This document shows, piece by piece, positions 7,373 to 14,897 of a DNA stretch of 15,509 nt. Numbering within the stretch: position 1 is the first letter of the stretch; every line of letters starts with the position of its first letter. The stretch is from the NCBI GenBank assembly GCA_003331685.1, contig QOPK01000035.1, forward strand, positions 1-15,509. The letters run 5' to 3'. Position numbers and translations under genes: made by a program. Below the pieces are notes generated by a model, which worked only from the letters and a program-made list of their open reading frames with translations, searched no databases and was not told the origin of the DNA. Origin of the DNA: Halieaceae bacterium (GTDB lineage: Bacteria > Pseudomonadota > Gammaproteobacteria > Pseudomonadales > Halieaceae).

Positions 7373-7972
7373 ATGGACCGTAACACTAAACACAACAAAG
7401 CCATGGCTAAACAGAAGGTCGCTGTGGATGAAGGCATCGCCAAGGCGGATGTCGAACGCGGGGTGTCGGTTTTACTCACCGGTGATGGCAAAGGCAAAAC
7501 CAGTTCCGCCTTCGGCATGGTGATGCGGGCGCTGGGCTACGGCCAAAAGGTAGGCGTCGTGCAATTCATTAAAGGCGTGCAGGCCTCGGGTGAAGAAAAT
7601 TTTGTCAGAGATCATTTGCCCGGCGTGGACCTCTACCAGATGGGTACGGGGTTTACCTGGGACACGCAGGACCGGGAGAGCGATATCGCCGCAGCCAAAC
7701 GGACCTGGGAACGCGCCTTGGCGATGCTGGGCGATGCCAGCTACAACCTGGTGGTGCTCGATGAGCTCACATACATGTTGGCGTTCGACTATCTCCCAGA
7801 AGACGAGGTGATCAGTGCGCTCACCGGGCGACCCGAGTCACAAAGCGTGGTAGTCACCGGTCGTGGGGGCGGTCAGGCCCTGCGCGAGGCCATGGACACC
7901 GTGTCTGAGGTCAAAGAAGTCAAGCACGCCTATCGCGCCGGCATTCGCGCCCGACAGGGTGTGGACTATTAA
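7373..7972 (+). CDS. cobO: Corrinoid adenosyltransferase, CobO/BtuR type
   Basis: 199 residues, the normal family length. It transfers the 5'-deoxyadenosyl group of ATP to cob(I)alamin (or cob(I)yrinate diamide), giving the coenzyme form; cytoplasmic. Seen: the P-loop GDGKGKTS (37-44), RALGYGQKVGVVQFIKG (52-68), GTGFTWDTQD (91-100), the Walker-B-like LVVLDELTY (126-134), VVVTGRG (159-165), and the C-terminal VKHAYRAGIRARQGVDY (183-199). The start at 7373 has AGGA (7362-7365) overlapping the btuB stop codon, so the two genes are probably translationally coupled. As no corrin-ring synthesis genes are visible nearby, the likely job is salvage of imported B12 (BtuR/CobA role) and not de novo synthesis. 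It should be repressed by B12 through the upstream riboswitch. Confidence 0.95.
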   Translation: MDRNTKHNKAMAKQKVAVDEGIAKADVERGVSVLLTGDGKGKTSSAFGMVMRALGYGQKVGVVQFIKGVQASGEENFVRDHLPGVDLYQMGTGFTWDTQDRESDIAAAKRTWERALAMLGDASYNLVVLDELTYMLAFDYLPEDEVISALTGRPESQSVVVTGRGGGQALREAMDTVSEVKEVKHAYRAGIRARQGVDY

Positions 7973-7973
7973 C

Positions 7974-8603
7974 ATGGGCGCGCATCCGGCGATCCGCCCC
8001 GCCGCCTTCATCCGCTACAAATTCCTCAACTCGCTCTTTCTCGGGCTGTCTGTCGGCGCGGTGTTTGTGCTGTACACACCCTTGTCCCCCGCGGTGTTCT
8101 CCGCAGGCGGCATCGGACTCGCGTTAGGTACCCTGATAGTCGCCTCCCAGTACCGACGGATTCTGGCACCGAGCTGGTTTTTTCGGCTGTCGCTCGGGGT
8201 AGAGCTGGTGACACTAAGTGGCGTGTTAGCGGTGCTCCTGTTCCCCCTGGAGTTGGCCCTCGCGTTGTTTATCTACATCGGCTACCAGGTCACCTTCTCG
8301 CTGGGGAATTACCTGGTGCGCTGCGAGACCCTGCTGATGGTCTCGGTGGAACAGCTGCGCAAACTCGACGTGGCGAAACAGGCTGGCTATTTACTCGGCA
8401 TGGGAGGTGCGTGGGCGGTGTATGCAGGCCTTGAGCAATTTGCCGCGATCGATGGACGGTTCGAGCAGGTGATCTCCCTGCACTGGTTGCTGGCGGTTAC
8501 CGAAGTCTTGGTAGTGGCCTCCCTGTGGCGGGCCTTTAATCGAGATCAGCTAGCCAACAGCGCCCTGCTGGTAGGCGACGAAACAGCTCTCGCGGCCGAT
8601 TAA
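7974..8603 (+). CDS. Unrecognised multi-pass membrane protein in the B12 operon
   Basis: 209 residues; the ATG at 7974 lies one base after the cobO stop, so it is almost certainly in the same transcript and translated by coupling. I do not recognise the family with certainty. About six hydrophobic segments are visible: roughly 17-35, 40-58, 70-88, 91-113, 136-152 and 169-186. The loop at 124-138 (SVEQLRKLDVAKQAG) is polar. There is a short soluble tail at 188-209. The spacing and the Gly-rich helix starts resemble half of a major-facilitator transporter, but the protein is far too short for a full one. A single cysteine (C117) follows the fourth segment. Its position behind btuB-cobO and the absence of btuCDF suggest an inner-membrane cobalamin transporter or accessory protein, in the manner of BtuM. 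That role is inference only. Its last 4 bases overlap the convergent aldolase gene. Confidence 0.8.
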   Translation: MGAHPAIRPAAFIRYKFLNSLFLGLSVGAVFVLYTPLSPAVFSAGGIGLALGTLIVASQYRRILAPSWFFRLSLGVELVTLSGVLAVLLFPLELALALFIYIGYQVTFSLGNYLVRCETLLMVSVEQLRKLDVAKQAGYLLGMGGAWAVYAGLEQFAAIDGRFEQVISLHWLLAVTEVLVVASLWRAFNRDQLANSALLVGDETALAAD

Positions 8604-9388
8604 TCCAAGAGATCCGGCTGCTCATTCAGAATGACATCGAACAGCGGCTGGGCACTGAACCATCCAGCCAGCGTGCTGCCCACCTGCCCCGCCGTATGGA
8701 GCGCCATGTCGTGAGGAATGGGCTGGGTTGTGCCCGCCGCCTCGGCCATCAGCTGAGCCTGACAGCTGCGCTCAAAGGTCACGTACCACCACAGCGCCTC
8801 ATCAACTGACTCACCCACCGTCAGGTGACCATGATTCTTCAACACTATCGCTTTTTTATCGCCGAGTGCCTCAGCCAAACGCTTCCCTTCACTCATCGAC
8901 ACCACCACACCGGTGTAGTCGTCCAATAAAGCGAGATCGTCATAAAACGCGCAAGCGTCCTGTGTAATGGGGTCTAGCAAGCGCCCCAGTGCAGACCAGG
9001 TCTTGCCGTAAATCGAGTGGGCGTGGGCCGCCGCGGTGACTTCGGGTCGGGCCTGATGTATGCGGCTGTGAATCGTGAACGCTGCGCCATTCAGAAGCCC
9101 CTCACCCTCAACGATCTCCCCATCATGACTGACCCTGATGAGATCGGAGACCCGCATGAGTTTGAACGAACGACCCATGGGATTGACCCAAAAAGTCTCT
9201 GTATCGATTGGGTCACGAACGGTAATGTGTCCGGCTACCCCCTCATCAAAACCAAACTTACCGAAGATTCTCAATGCCGCGGCGAGGCGTTGCTTGCGCT
9301 GCAGCTGCTCCGCTGCCGGATCCAGCCCGTCACCGGGCATCGCTGCCAGATCCGCGTTCATCACCAACTGGTTCACTTGCTCGTTCAT
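8600..9388 (-). CDS. Class II aldolase/adducin-fold protein
   Basis: 262 residues. Features of the class II aldolase fold: AGHITVRDP (52-60), FWVNPMG (66-72), the paired metal ligands HAHSIYG (122-128; H122, H124), and LKNHGHLTVG (183-192; third ligand H186). Fuculose-1-phosphate aldolase and ribulose-5-phosphate epimerase carry a catalytic Glu four residues before a His, in an SSE-x3-H motif. Here the equivalent stretch is LNGAAFTIH (99-107), with Ala103 in that place. So the metal site is kept but the classical acid/base is not obvious, and sugar-phosphate aldolase activity should not be assumed. The start ATG overlaps the HxlR-regulator stop (ATGA at 9388-9385), so the pair is coupled. The substrate is unknown; NAD(P)-independent C-C lyase or decarboxylase activity is only a guess. 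Confidence 0.88.
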   Translation of the reverse strand: MNEQVNQLVMNADLAAMPGDGLDPAAEQLQRKQRLAAALRIFGKFGFDEGVAGHITVRDPIDTETFWVNPMGRSFKLMRVSDLIRVSHDGEIVEGEGLLNGAAFTIHSRIHQARPEVTAAAHAHSIYGKTWSALGRLLDPITQDACAFYDDLALLDDYTGVVVSMSEGKRLAEALGDKKAIVLKNHGHLTVGESVDEALWWYVTFERSCQAQLMAEAAGTTQPIPHDMALHTAGQVGSTLAGWFSAQPLFDVILNEQPDLLD

Positions 9389-9942
9389 GCCTGATCGCTC
9401 CTATTCTCGCGCCAATACTGTGCCGCCTCGCGCGCCAGCTCACCCTCCGAGGGGAGCGGCCGTCCCTGCGCATTCAAGTGCGCAACATAGGCACTCACCA
9501 TCTCCCCGGGCTGCGCCGAGACTTCTTCCGGGCGCAGCGGGTCGCCGCAATCGCCACAAGATAATACCGCCCGGGTGTGCTTGCCACACAAGCTGTGGCG
9601 GTATAGCTGGGGCGGGCCGTTGCCGTCGTCCATCCAATCATCACCCCACTGACTCAGCGTCATCAGCACCGGGTACAACGCCAAACCCTTTCGGGTTAAT
9701 CGGTACTCATAGCGCGTAGGCCGCTCCATGTAGGCCACTCGAGTCAGCACCCCTTCATCAACCAATTTGCCAAGTCGCTCCGAGAGGCGATGCCGCGTCA
9801 CACCCAGGCTGCGCTGAAAATCGTCGAACCGGCGGGTGCCACGAAAGGCGTCGCGAATGATCAACAGGGTCCAGCGCTCACCCAGCACCGAGAGTGCTCG
9901 CGCCACTGAACAGGCCTGTTGATCAATGTCGTCCCACTTCAT
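9385..9942 (-). CDS. HxlR-family winged-helix transcriptional regulator
   Basis: 185 residues from the ATG at 9942; a TTG 12 codons upstream (9978) would lie at the foot of the aceA terminator stem and is unlikely. The HxlR pattern is clear: CSVARALSVLGERWTLLIIRD (11-31) with the N-terminal Cys11, RRFDDFQRSLG (37-47), LSERLGKLVDEGVLTR (53-68), then RPTRYEYRLTRKG (74-86), the wing. The C-terminal part adds a possible zinc knuckle: H116, C119, H122, C129 and C132 (CGDCG at 129-133). HxlR proteins often sense electrophiles or oxidants through a cysteine in this region; C11 is a candidate. The gene overlaps the aldolase start by 4 nt, so the aldolase is the most likely target along with the regulator itself. 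The inducer is unknown. Confidence 0.9.
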   Translation of the reverse strand: MKWDDIDQQACSVARALSVLGERWTLLIIRDAFRGTRRFDDFQRSLGVTRHRLSERLGKLVDEGVLTRVAYMERPTRYEYRLTRKGLALYPVLMTLSQWGDDWMDDGNGPPQLYRHSLCGKHTRAVLSCGDCGDPLRPEEVSAQPGEMVSAYVAHLNAQGRPLPSEGELAREAAQYWRENRSDQA

Positions 9943-9978
9943 GCTTGAAAGAGTGCGCGCGACCGACGCCAAACGCAA

Positions 9979-10002
9979 GCGCGGGCACCGAAGTGCCCGC
10001 GC
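9979..10002 (-). terminator. Intrinsic terminator of aceA, UUCG tetraloop
   Basis: A perfect 10-bp stem (9979-9988 with 9993-10002) closes a 4-nt loop. Read on the minus strand the loop is C(TTCG)G, the exceptionally stable tetraloop. It lies 26 bp after the aceA stop and is followed by TTGCGTTT, a modest T-run. It separates aceA from the HxlR-aldolase pair, so those two need their own promoter or read-through. Confidence 0.8.
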
Positions 10003-10028
10003 CGATTCGCCTTTACCCGGCCTGTGAT

Positions 10029-11624
10029 TCAGCCAAACTGGTTCATGGTGTTGTCATCACCGGCGGCTTTCAGCGCCGCATCACCGGAGAAGTACTCCTT
10101 GTGATCATCGCCCATGTCGGAACCCGCCATGTTCTGGTGCTTCACACAGGCGATGCCCTGACGGATCTCCTTGCGCTGCACACCCGCTACATACCCCAGC
10201 ATACCCGCCTCACCGAAGTACTCCTTGGCGAGGTTATCGGTGGACAGCGCCGCCGTATGGTAGGTAGGTAATGTGATCAGGTGATGGAAGATGCCTGCCT
10301 CGCGCGATCCGTCGCGCTGGAAGGACTGAATGCGACGATCTGCCTCTGCCGCCAGATCCGTTTCGTCATAGCTTGCGTCCATCAATGCCTCACGATCGTA
10401 CGCCGATACGTCCTGACCCGCCTCGGACCAGGCGTCGAAAACCTGCTGCCGGAAGCTGAGTGTCCAGTTAAACGATGGGCTATTGTTGTAGACCAGCTTC
10501 GCGTCCGGCACGACCTCGCGGATACGATTCACCACCGAGGCAATCTGGCCGACGTGGGGCTTCTCGGTCTCGATCCACAGTAGATCAGCACCGTTCTGCA
10601 AAGAGGTGATGCAGTCGAGTACCACACGATCCTCGCCCGAGCCCTTGCGGAACTGGAACAACCCGGATGCCAAACGGGCCGGCTTCAACAACTTGCCGTT
10701 GGCCTTGACCACCACGTCACCATTTGCAATGTCATCAGCGCTGTCGATGTAATCACCATCGAGGAACCCGTTGTAGAGATCACCCAGATCACCCGGCTCT
10801 TGCGTCACCGCAATCTGCTTGGTAAGGCCTGCGCCGAGCGAATCGGTGCGCGCCACGATAATGCCGTCTTCCACGCCCAGCTCCAGAAAGGCATAGCGAA
10901 TCGCGCGAATCTTGGCGATAAAGTCGGCGTGGGGGACCGTTACCTTGCCGTCCTGGTGTCCGCACTGCTTCTCGTCGGAGACCTGGTTCTCAATCTGGAT
11001 AGCGCAGGCGCCCGCCTCGATCATGCGTCGAGCCAGCAGGTAGGTGGCCTCCTCGTTGCCGAATCCGGCATCGATGTCAGCGATAATCGGTACCACGTGG
11101 GTCTGAAACTCATCAATTTGCTTGGTAATGCTTTGCACCTCGACGTCGTTGCCATTCTCACGGGCTTTGTCGAGAGCGCGGAACAAGCCACCGAGCTCGC
11201 GGGCGTCGGCCTGTCGCAGGAAGGTGTAAAGCTCTTCAATCAGCCCGGAGACTGAGGTTTTCTCGTGCATCGATTGATCGGGTAGAGGACCAAACTCTGA
11301 GCGCAGCGCGGCGATCATCCAGCCTGACAGGTACAGGTAGCGCTTGTCGGTAGTACCGAAGTGCTTTTTGATCGAGATCAGCTTCTGCTGTCCAATAAAG
11401 CCGTGCCAGCAGCCCAGAGACTGGGTGTAGTGGCCCGGGTCGCTGTCGTAATCCGCCATATCTTTGCGCATGATCGCTGCGGTGTACCGAGCGATATCAA
11501 GTCCGGTCCTAAAGCGGTTCTGCAAGCGCATCCGGGCAGCGTACTCAGGGCTGATATCTGACCAGTTATGGGATTGTCCGCAACTGGTTTCCATCGCCTT
11601 GATGGCCTCTGCGTATGTCGACAT
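10029..11624 (-). CDS. aceA: Isocitrate lyase, long form
   Basis: 531 residues from the ATG at 11624, which has AGGAGA 6 nt upstream; the frame stays open to 11705 but the extra residues are not family-like. It cleaves isocitrate to succinate and glyoxylate, the entry to the glyoxylate shunt, needed for growth on acetate and fatty acids; cytoplasmic. ADIDAGFGN (182-190) and the catalytic loop KQCGH (219-223, Cys221 as base) are present, followed by [19 protein letters not shown] also matches. The length equals the Pseudomonas-type enzyme and exceeds E. coli AceA (434); the extra sequence includes the inserted region near 270-330 and the C-terminal [18 protein letters not shown]. The gene stands alone, with its own terminator and no aceB or aceK beside it, as in pseudomonads. 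A 236-bp divergent region to purE should hold its promoter. Confidence 0.97.
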   Translation of the reverse strand: MSTYAEAIKAMETSCGQSHNWSDISPEYAARMRLQNRFRTGLDIARYTAAIMRKDMADYDSDPGHYTQSLGCWHGFIGQQKLISIKKHFGTTDKRYLYLSGWMIAALRSEFGPLPDQSMHEKTSVSGLIEELYTFLRQADARELGGLFRALDKARENGNDVEVQSITKQIDEFQTHVVPIIADIDAGFGNEEATYLLARRMIEAGACAIQIENQVSDEKQCGHQDGKVTVPHADFIAKIRAIRYAFLELGVEDGIIVARTDSLGAGLTKQIAVTQEPGDLGDLYNGFLDGDYIDSADDIANGDVVVKANGKLLKPARLASGLFQFRKGSGEDRVVLDCITSLQNGADLLWIETEKPHVGQIASVVNRIREVVPDAKLVYNNSPSFNWTLSFRQQVFDAWSEAGQDVSAYDREALMDASYDETDLAAEADRRIQSFQRDGSREAGIFHHLITLPTYHTAALSTDNLAKEYFGEAGMLGYVAGVQRKEIRQGIACVKHQNMAGSDMGDDHKEYFSGDAALKAAGDDNTMNQFG

Positions 11625-11860
11625 GGTGTCTCTCCTATTCATTCGCACCGCCGAAGCAGCATCTTCAACACGGCGGCAGTCTAGGTGCCGGCTCATTATT
11701 TTCAAACCAAATAGATCTCATACTTACCATTCATGGCCTAAATATCTCGCTCTGCCGTGAATTGTCTGGCCGTGAAAGGCTTCCCTTTAAAGTCGCTGCG
11801 TTTGCCCCTAGACTCCGGCCCTTGCCCACGCCTCTGCACTATAGGTTAGGAGAAAACAGC
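11625..11860. promoter_or_regulatory. Divergent aceA/purE intergenic region
   Basis: This 236-bp gap must hold promoters for both genes. On the plus strand TTGTCT (11762-11767) and TTTAAA (11786-11791), 18 bp apart, are a weak candidate for purE (4 of 6 matches each). The Shine-Dalgarno of purE is TTAGGAGA (11846-11853), and that of aceA is the AGGAGA just above 11624. An inverted repeat, CCGCCG (11648-11653) with CGGCGG (11671-11676), would fold in the aceA 5' untranslated RNA. No convincing aceA promoter was found by eye. Confidence 0.4.
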
Positions 11861-12343
11861 ATGAGCGAACCGCTGGTCAGCATCATCATGGGATCCCAAT
11901 CAGACTGGGAAACCATGCAAGCTGCCACCACCGTGCTCACCGAGCTAGGCGTGCCCTTTGAGACACGGGTTGTGTCAGCGCACCGAACACCCGCGCGGCT
12001 GATGGAATTTGCCGAAGGCGCTGCATCGCGTGGCCTGAAGGTCATCATCGCGGGCGCCGGTGGTGCCGCACATCTGGCCGGCATGGCAGCGTCGATGACC
12101 CACCTGCCGGTAATCGCCGTGCCTGTCTCCAGCATGCAGCTCAAAGGCATGGACAGCCTGCTCTCGATGGTGCAAATGCCCAAAGGCGTGGCCGTAGCCT
12201 GTCAGGCGATTGGCGAAGCTGGCGCTTTCAACGCGGGTTTGATGGCGGCACAGATTCTGGCCACCTCCGATCCTGCGCTGTCACAAGCGATCCAAGACTG
12301 GAGAGCCAGGCAAACCGACAACGTTCCCCACGCCGTAGACTGA
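11861..12343 (+). CDS. purE: 5-(carboxyamino)imidazole ribonucleotide mutase (PurE)
   Basis: 160 residues, the usual length for class I PurE. It converts N5-CAIR (made by PurK) to CAIR in purine biosynthesis, as a cytoplasmic octamer. Seen: MGSQSDW (10-16), SAHRTP (39-44) with the catalytic His41, [11 protein letters not shown] (65-75) and [10 protein letters not shown] (98-107). The glycine loop has Ala73 where the family usually has Pro (HLPGM). The start at 11861 has a strong Shine-Dalgarno, TTAGGAGA, 7 nt upstream; open frame further upstream has no support. The stop overlaps the purK start (TGATG), so the two enzymes are made together. The presence of purK beside it supports the bacterial two-step route. 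Confidence 0.97.
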   Translation: MSEPLVSIIMGSQSDWETMQAATTVLTELGVPFETRVVSAHRTPARLMEFAEGAASRGLKVIIAGAGGAAHLAGMAASMTHLPVIAVPVSSMQLKGMDSLLSMVQMPKGVAVACQAIGEAGAFNAGLMAAQILATSDPALSQAIQDWRARQTDNVPHAVD

Positions 12344-13458
12344 TGCGGATTGCCATCGCCGGATGCGGCCAATTGGCGAGAATGCTGGCCCTTGCGGGCT
12401 GGGAAATGGGCCACTACTTCTCCTTCATCGCGGACCCGGGGGAGGGCACGGATTGTGTTGCCGGTCTGGGACCGGTCGTAGCCGGGGATGACTACCCCGA
12501 GCCGGCGGCGCTCTTTGAGGCGCTGGGGCGTCCCGACGTCGTCACCGTCGAGAAAGAGCATGTGAGCCTGGCCGTGCTCGAGGGACTCGCCGAGCACTGT
12601 TTGGTCGCGCCCTCCCCCGAAGCCATTCGCATCTGCCAACATCGCGGCCGAGAAAAAACCGCACTGCAGAACCTTGGGATCAGTACTGCCCCTTTCCAGT
12701 TGGTGGAGGATGGCCCGTCATTAATTACCGCAGTGGAAGCACTAGGCTACCCCGCATTCGTGAAATCCTGTGAGCAGGGCTATGACGGCCAGAACCAATG
12801 GTTACTGCGTGACTCCGCGTCGCTGGAAGCGCTGGCGGCAGAAATGGATTCTCTGCCTCCGTTGGTCGTTGAAGGCGCCGTTCACTTTGACCGAGAGCTG
12901 TCGATGATTGCAGCGCGCTCCGTGAGTGGCGAGACCGCGCTCTACCCGCTGGCCGAAAATCGCCACCGTGAGGGGATTCTGCTCACTTCGGAAGTACCCG
13001 CGGCCAATATCAGTGAGGAGACTCAGGCACAGGCCAACCACATTGCTCGCACATTGCTCGAGCAGTGGTCGTATGTGGGCGTCCTCTCTATTGAGCTCTT
13101 TGATGAGGGAGGCAGGCTTCGCGTGAACGAACTGGCACCCCGCGTCCACAACAGTGGCCATTGGTCTCAGGATGCAGGCGTCACCTCCCAGTTCAGCAAC
13201 CACATTCGCGCCATTACCGACACGCGTCCTGGCAACACGCGACCTGCGCTCTACGCGGGCATGGTGAACCTTTTGGGCCGAGAACCCGACGCGACGCTTT
13301 TACAGGCGGAGGATGTGAACCTGCATTGGTACACGAAGTCTGTCCGCAGCCGCCGAAAAGTGGGACACATTAATGTGCAGGCTAAGGATCGTGCTCGGCT
13401 ACAACAGCGCCTTGCTGAACTGGAAGCGGCCCTGTATCCCGAGGGAGAGCCGCTGTAG
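12343..13458 (+). CDS. purK: 5-(carboxyamino)imidazole ribonucleotide synthase (PurK)
   Basis: 371 residues. It uses ATP and bicarbonate to carboxylate AIR to N5-CAIR, the substrate of PurE; ATP-grasp fold. The N-terminal GCGQLARMLALAGWEMGH (7-24) is the PurK nucleotide-type start, with Cys8 where GGGQL is usual. The ATP-grasp glycine loop reads GYDGQNQ (146-152) where most family members have GYDGKGQ-like sequence. VNELAPRVHNSGHWSQDAG (261-279) carries the conserved metal and active-site residues, and RKVGHINV (338-345) ends the C-terminal domain. The ATG at 12343 overlaps the purE stop by one base. Convergent with der, 7 bp apart. The identity is secure from context and length; the two deviant glycine positions are worth noting. 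Confidence 0.96.
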   Translation: MRIAIAGCGQLARMLALAGWEMGHYFSFIADPGEGTDCVAGLGPVVAGDDYPEPAALFEALGRPDVVTVEKEHVSLAVLEGLAEHCLVAPSPEAIRICQHRGREKTALQNLGISTAPFQLVEDGPSLITAVEALGYPAFVKSCEQGYDGQNQWLLRDSASLEALAAEMDSLPPLVVEGAVHFDRELSMIAARSVSGETALYPLAENRHREGILLTSEVPAANISEETQAQANHIARTLLEQWSYVGVLSIELFDEGGRLRVNELAPRVHNSGHWSQDAGVTSQFSNHIRAITDTRPGNTRPALYAGMVNLLGREPDATLLQAEDVNLHWYTKSVRSRRKVGHINVQAKDRARLQQRLAELEAALYPEGEPL

Positions 13459-13465
13459 CGCACTC

Positions 13466-14893
13466 TCATCTATCGCGCTTTTTATTGCGCGTTTTCTTCT
13501 CTGATTTTTTGATGTGGCTCATCATACGTCTGCGTCGTTGCACCTGGCGTTGGGTCAACTTGTTGCGCTTCCCTGCATAAGGGTTATCGCCGGATCGCAG
13601 TTCGATACGAATGGGTGTGCCATGGAGCGCCAGCTCCCGGCGAAAGATCTTTTCCAGATAGCGCTGATAACTCGCCGGCAGCGCGTCCGTCTGGCTGCCG
13701 TGAACCACTACAACGGGTGGATTCTGGCCGCCGGCGTGGGCATAGCGGAGCTTGATCCGTCGTCCGTTCACCATCGGTGGCGGATGGCTCGCCACCGCGT
13801 CCTCGAGAATTCGGGTGAGGCGCGGCGTGCTCAAGGTTCGGGTCGCTGCGTCATGGGCCGCATGAACCGAACCGTAAAGCTTACCTACTCCAGACCCGTG
13901 CAGAGCTGAGATGAAATGAATATCGGCATAATCAATAAACTGCAGTCGGCGGCGCAGCTCTGAGCGAATCCAATCCCGCTCGTCGGACTCAATACCATCC
14001 CATTTGTTCAGGGCAATCACGAGCGCTCTACCTGCGTCGATACATTGGCCCAACAAATGCAGATCCTGCTCCACCAGGCCTTCGTGGGCATCCATTGTGA
14101 GGATCACCACTTGAGCATCGGCGATGGCCTTCAGGGTTTTCACGATAGAAAACTTTTCCACGGCCTCGCGGACGTTCTTGCGCTTGCGCACTCCGGCAGT
14201 ATCAATCAGCGTGTAGTGCCTACCCCGGCGCTCGTAATCGATATAGACGCTGTCCCGGGTGGTGCCGGGCTGGTCGAAGACCACGACCCGCTCCTCACCT
14301 AGGAGTCGATTAACGAGCGTCGATTTGCCCACGTTGGGACGGCCGACAATTGCGACGCGGATGGCGCCCTCGATTGTTGGAGGCGCCTCCTCATTGGCTT
14401 GTTCTAACCAGGGTGTCAGGACGGTGGCAATGAGCTTGCGCACGCCCCGATTGTGGGAGGCCGCAATCGTATGCAGGTGATCAACCCCAAGCTGATAAAA
14501 ATCACTGGCAGCGATGTCATCACCCACGCCATCGATTTTATTTACCACCAAATGGAAGGGCTTGCCCTCAGTGCGCAGATGCGTCACGAGTGCCTCGTCG
14601 CCCGGGTGGAGACCCGCGCGGCCATCCACCAACAGCAAGACCACGTCCGCCTCGGAGATGGCCGCCATCGACTGGCCCGCCATTGCCGCATCGATGCCCT
14701 CCTCCTCACCCGAAATGCCACCAGTGTCGATGACAATAAAGGCCGTGTCGTCCAGTTGCCCTTGGCCGTACTGTCGATCGCGGGTCAGACCCGACAAATT
14801 GGCAACCAAAGCGTCCCGACTGCGGGTCAGCTGGTTAAAGAGCGTGGATTTGCCGACGTTGGGACGGCCCACCAAGGCGAGCACAGGCAGCAT
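13466..14893 (-). CDS. der: Ribosome-assembly GTPase Der (EngA)
   Basis: 475 residues, within the family range. Der has two tandem GTPase domains and acts in 50S subunit maturation. Domain 1: GRPNVGKST (9-17), GLTRDR (35-40), DTGG (56-59), NKID (118-121). Domain 2: GRPNVGKST (184-192), GTTRDS (210-215), DTAG (231-234), NKWD (296-299). The KH-like domain follows at about 355-440, with [16 protein letters not shown] (371-386) and [10 protein letters not shown] (435-444). A very basic tail (447-475) ends the protein, probably contacting RNA. Its ATG is 4 nt after the bamB stop, the standard gammaproteobacterial order, so it is co-transcribed with bamB. Domain 1 has NLSGLTRDR (32-40) where many members have DTPGVTRDR, a mild variation. 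Confidence 0.97.
   Translation of the reverse strand: MLPVLALVGRPNVGKSTLFNQLTRSRDALVANLSGLTRDRQYGQGQLDDTAFIVIDTGGISGEEEGIDAAMAGQSMAAISEADVVLLLVDGRAGLHPGDEALVTHLRTEGKPFHLVVNKIDGVGDDIAASDFYQLGVDHLHTIAASHNRGVRKLIATVLTPWLEQANEEAPPTIEGAIRVAIVGRPNVGKSTLVNRLLGEERVVVFDQPGTTRDSVYIDYERRGRHYTLIDTAGVRKRKNVREAVEKFSIVKTLKAIADAQVVILTMDAHEGLVEQDLHLLGQCIDAGRALVIALNKWDGIESDERDWIRSELRRRLQFIDYADIHFISALHGSGVGKLYGSVHAAHDAATRTLSTPRLTRILEDAVASHPPPMVNGRRIKLRYAHAGGQNPPVVVVHGSQTDALPASYQRYLEKIFRRELALHGTPIRIELRSGDNPYAGKRNKLTQRQVQRRRRMMSHIKKSEKKTRNKKRDR
13474..13495 (+). terminator. Possible intrinsic terminator of purK
   Basis: CGCGC (13474-13478) pairs with GCGCG (13487-13491) around an 8-nt T-rich loop and is followed by TTTTCTT. 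It lies 16 bp after the purK stop and inside the 3' end of the convergent der gene. The stem is only 5 bp, so it would be weak; it is the best candidate in this junction. Confidence 0.4.
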
Positions 14894-14897
14894 GACG

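Noticed and set aside
9138..9719. A 193-codon plus-strand frame opposite the aldolase and HxlR genes.
   Set aside because: The translation is Pro/Arg/Ser/Ala-rich, as expected for antisense of GC-rich coding DNA, and both minus-strand genes match known families over their full length.
11625..11705. N-terminal extension of isocitrate lyase to 11705.
   Set aside because: The ATG at 11624 has a good Shine-Dalgarno and gives exactly the length and N-terminus of the Pseudomonas-type enzyme.
11796..11811. A GCAAACG half-site (minus strand) upstream of purE, reminiscent of a PurR operator.
   Set aside because: Only one half matches; the other half of the 16-bp palindrome is absent.
14322..14872. 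Direct DNA repeat of about 25 bp (near 14322-14347 and 14847-14872).
   Set aside because: Both copies encode the P-loop GRPNVGKST of the two GTPase domains of Der, so this is domain duplication, not a mobile or regulatory repeat.
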